Source: Bugula neritina
Taxonomy: Eukaryota > Bryozoa > Gymnolaemata > Cheilostomatida > Bugulidae
Length of the DNA stretch: 64,000 bases
Reading direction: 5' to 3'
NCBI GenBank assembly: GCA_964035545.1
Contig: OZ037771.1
Span: 5,760,628 to 5,824,627, forward strand
Part shown: positions 61,101-64,000 of the stretch, in pieces
Layout of the letters: every line of letters starts with the position of its first letter
Position numbering within the stretch: the stretch's first letter is position 1
Notes under the pieces: generated by a model
Seen by the model: only the letters and a program-made list of their open reading frames with translations
What the model was told of the DNA's origin: nothing
Databases searched by the model: none
Program-made: the position numbers and the translations under genes

Positions 61101-64000
61101 CCAATAAACAGTTTATTGAGATTTCGTTTTTTGTTGACTAATCCTCTGTAATAAATTGTATAGTAAATGTGCTACAGTTGAGTATGTACATGTGCTATGA
61201 GTAGATGTGTATGTATAGGATATACATTCACAGTACTATGTATGTGTATATTGTAGAGGATATACATCCGCAGTACTATATGTATGTGTGTAGACTGTAG
61301 AGTCTACATTTATATACTTTACTTACATGTACATGTATATACTCTACACTGTAGAGTGTTATGATATGTATTATTTTTATTGTTTGTAGATGAAAACTTC
61401 TGGCATTTGGAGACGCTACAGAAAGGCTACCTGCGTAATCTTACTACCAACAAACATTACGCACTGTTTGGTAGAAAACTGTTGAATATAGTCATCACTT
61501 CTTTAGAATCTCTAAAGGTATTGAAACAAGTTTGCTGTCTCTATCTTTTCAGAAGAGAATATTTTAATAATGTTGCCAGGGTATAATAGTGAGAGCGTAT
61601 ATAATAGTGAGAGAGTATAATAGTTAGAGAGTATATAATAGTGAAAGAGTATAAAGGTATTAACTTTGCGGTCTTTCCTCGAATTTGCCTTAATTTTGTG
61701 TTTGCAGCTTGCTCTCTGGCCTCATTGAAAATCTTTAACAATGTACTGTTTTTAAGAGTATAGAGAAAGATGCATTCAAGGGTTATGAAGCTATAAGTCA
61801 GGAGATGAAGATATACAATAATATTCACCTCAAAACACTCCCTCCATCTCTGCTCAAAGACTTTTACAAGGCCATCAAGATTGACATCACATTTAATGGG
61901 ATTGAAGACATGACATTCTTGCAAGGTGAGAATGCAGTCAAACCTCCAGGTTACAGCTGCTTAGTTAGCCAAAATAACATTAAGTTTCTAAAATACTATT
62001 ATATTTACTAATAGTTAGATTGGGAATCCCTTAGGGAGACTCATTTACCTATTATTAGTTATTTCAGGTTCGATAAATCATGAAGCATATTAATTTTTAA
62101 AAAGCATCAGTTTTTATATAAATTAATTTCCACAACACTTCTCAACATTTTTCAAAAGTTGGCTTTTTATTGCTTGCGAAAGTTGGCAAATTTTTATTCT
62201 ACAATTGACTTTTAACTTTTTCCTCATGACTGTTCAGTCCTTTTGTTGGATGCTTTTGGTAGTAAAGTGTTATAGATGCTGTAATGGCTAAACACCCACT
62301 GATGGTATGTCATGTTATTTGTAATAGCAGAAGTCTTAAGTTTGTCTACAGGATATTAGCATAATGTCAACTATTGTTTCTTAAGGTTATTCAATATATT
62401 ACACATTCTAAAATATACTATATTGCAATTTGTACATCATATTTTGTTGTAGTAATATACTGTAGTATAACTACATAATGCAAATTTTTCTGTAGGACTG
62501 AGGAGTAGTGTTTTATCATTTCTCTATTTGAATGACAACCAGATAACTTCTGTAGACAGGCTGGCTCTGATTGGTCTCTTTAACTTAGAGGTGCTGAGGC
62601 TACACAATAATAAAATATTTAATGTAAGTATTTCAGCTGACAAGTGCCTGGTGTAGCTACTCAGTGTTCCAGTGGCTATTATAGCGGCAATGCATCGCAC
62701 ACATGCTATAGTTTATTATCATGTTTATTAATATGAAAACTGCAAACATGTTGCAATCTTAAAATAAAATGCTGAAACAATAGAGAGTAGAACATCAAAA
62801 AATAAATACCCATTGTTTTACGATGGCTCCTTATAATAATTGTTGTATTCTCAACTACCTAATGTTCCCATTTTTAAATAAGAACAGCAATAATTTATAG
62901 TAATTTGTAATAAATAGCGATTATTTGCTATGCATTTCTATGCAATGGGGTTGTGAATTGGGAATACATAGTTGTCAGATCTTGTGGAATGCTTTAGATT
63001 GACTTTTGTGAACTTAACACGTTTCTATGGACACCAGTTGAGCAAAACCTGTTTGCAGATAGCCAAGGTCAATCAAGGACATTTCAGTGAGTAGGTTACT
63101 TCCACAATATTATTATACTGTTTGTTAGACTCTTTGTATACCACCTTGTCATTCCAATTTCTTTAGAGGTTGTGGTTGAGTCAGTGAAATGAATGGTTAG
63201 TTTAAAATTGCTTAAATTTTATGTTTTTATGCAAAGTAGTAGATTTTATTGCCATTATTACTGTTTCAAGTTTTCAGATTGAAGTATTCTTCAAAACACA
63301 ACTCAAATTTTTATCTAACAAATTAGGAAACCACTTGCTGATGATTTTTAGTTAACATTTATTTATTCCTGATTACCTATCAGCTTAATTTTGGCCTGTG
63401 TTCTTAAGGCACTGATAACTGGAAAGGGTTGCAGATTAACATGTTGATATTTTGTCTGGAGTTGTCTTCTCAAAACAGTGGTAATATACCAACCCCTTCT
63501 AAGTATAAAATATGTTATAACTTTAGTACTGGTAACTACCATTAAAGATGCTAGCAGTCTAACCCCCTAGACACACTTTGCCGTACCGTAGGCTGTAACG
63601 TAAAATGTCAGCCATTTTAATGTGTTCATGCTGAAGTTCCCAAAGTGCGCTATTGTGTATGATTCATGACACCTCATTGGACATCTATATTCAATGAATT
63701 CACGTGGACGTCTTCTTGTCCAATAGGAACCCGCCGCAACATTTTTCAATCAAGCAGTGCTTGATCCTAACGTACAGCATCACCGTATAGGAAGCTAGGA
63801 CATTTGTAAAAATGGCTGACATTTTACGTTACGCCCTAGGGTGTGGCAAAGTGTGTCTAGAGGGGCACAACAGTCAATTGCATAAACTAGCATACTATCA
63901 TAGAGCAAATGTTGTGTAATGACTAAATTTGATACCTCATGTTAATTTAGTGAAAAAATGATGACGTTGAGTGGAAACCCGCTCAGCTGTGGCTGTAGTA
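55106..64000 (+). CDS. Second receptor with expanded Cys-rich array, paralogue of the 40084 gene, cut by the window end
   Basis: Fourteen exons: 55106-55318, 56188-56333, 56645-57491, 58134-58234, 58420-58598, 59198-59319, 59774-59834, 60501-60659, 60836-60940, 61390-61517, 61757-61925, 62496-62623, 62998-63086, 63951 onward; about 832 residues so far. Module order follows the upstream gene, and several exons are identical in length (101, 169, 128 nt). A signal peptide (about 1-25) and a FVWSLSE module are followed by a single 847-nt exon with repeats of the form C-x-Y-C-x-x-C (CEYCLLC, CEYCSYC, CAYCEFC), each trailed by CGYC/CGDC. Then come L-domain-like modules (CNCH loop), an LRR (FLYLNDNQITSVDRL) and the start of an LRR cap (LSGNPLSCGCS). 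EGF repeats and the membrane span should follow outside the window. Start chosen for the signal peptide; the acceptor at 56188 is an unusual TCTGAG. Confidence 0.78.
56318..56430 (+). repeat. 28-bp tandem repeat over an exon-intron junction
   Basis: Four units of TCATATGGTACTGAGTAAGT plus ATAACATA. The first unit spans the donor (ACTGA|GTAAGT at 56333/56334), so the donor is present about four times. Only the first can be used: 28 is not a multiple of three, and GAGTAA reads as a stop. Confidence 0.92.
58585..58850 (+). repeat. Degenerate tandem repeats derived from an exon-intron junction
   Basis: Words from the junction (TCATTGCTAGAAGGTAGGTA, then ATTACAGAATAA) recur three or four times with changes, as TCATTACTAGAAGTTACTTA and TCATTACTAGAAAGTATTTA, mixed with a second word, CTCTCAACTAATGGTA. 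The true donor is at 58599. Confidence 0.75.
59005..59150. mobile_element. MITE family A, degenerate copy 4
   Basis: Retains the right end (ATCTTTTCATTACTGCATCT) and the GGGAGGCGCAAACAT core in the same order as copies 1-3. In an intron of the second receptor gene. Confidence 0.55.
59600..59760. repeat. ATGCTATATA low-complexity repeat
   Basis: Irregular tandem ATGCTATATATG words immediately before the acceptor at 59773. Confidence 0.75.
61200..61310. repeat. Two-copy tandem repeat (GAGGATATACATCCGCAGTA)
   Basis: A unit of about 55 bp is present twice with small changes in the intron before the exon at 61390. Confidence 0.7.
61583..61655. repeat. ATAATAGTGAGAGAGTAT minisatellite
   Basis: Four imperfect units of 17-20 bp in the intron between the exons ending at 61517 and starting at 61757. 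Confidence 0.85.
63563..63865. mobile_element. MITE with about 55-bp inverted ends
   Basis: The left end (CTAGACACACTTTGCC, then GTAACGTAAAATGTCAGCCA) is repeated inverted at the right, with a few differences. 303 bp, no coding capacity. Inserted about 85 bp before the acceptor of the last visible exon. A target duplication is not evident. Confidence 0.8.

Overview
The window is AT-rich animal nuclear DNA. Seven multi-exon genes carry GT-AG introns, and the DNA between exons is full of microsatellites, SINEs, small inverted-repeat DNA transposons and hammerhead ribozymes. An EF-hand nicotinamidase rules out a vertebrate and suggests an invertebrate; a spiralian such as a bryozoan, brachiopod or mollusc is a guess. 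No bacterial features are present. Every gene model was built by hand from splice sites, reading-frame phase and comparison between paralogues. For each complete model the exon lengths sum to a multiple of three.

Left part (1-14 kb, + strand): two tandem phospholipase-B1-like genes. The second (7345-13935, 366 aa) keeps the GDSL serine and the DxxH Asp/His pair. The first (306-4835, 349 aa) has Glu for Ser and Gln for His, lacks the segment between GDSL and block III, and ends in a hydrophobic tail, so it looks like a pseudoenzyme. A hammerhead ribozyme lies in its first intron. At 14439-21501 is a 13-exon gene for a 717-aa protein that I do not recognise (helical, then Gly-rich, Ser-rich and CxxC regions).

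Middle (22.5-39 kb): on the - strand, a nicotinamidase (22551-31744, 587 aa) with a full catalytic set, two EF-hands and an unusual Ser/Thr/Asp-rich N-terminal extension of about 255 residues. Its largest intron holds a 1.7-kb hAT-like element and a perfect 200-bp palindrome that encodes one hammerhead ribozyme on each strand. Head-to-head with it, on the + strand, is a TMBIM/Lifeguard gene (32672-38992, 243 aa).

Right part (40-64 kb, + strand): two tandem paralogous receptor genes. The first (40084-54428, 26 exons, 1195 aa) has a signal peptide, Cys-rich repeats, L-domain-like modules, LRRs, an LRR C-terminal cap, EGF-like repeats, one membrane span and an Arg/Ser-rich tail. The second (55106 to beyond the window end) has the same order of modules but packs an expanded Cys-rich array into one 847-nt exon. 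Their introns hold several MITE families. Tandem repeats that begin exactly at 5' splice junctions recur in at least four introns of three genes.
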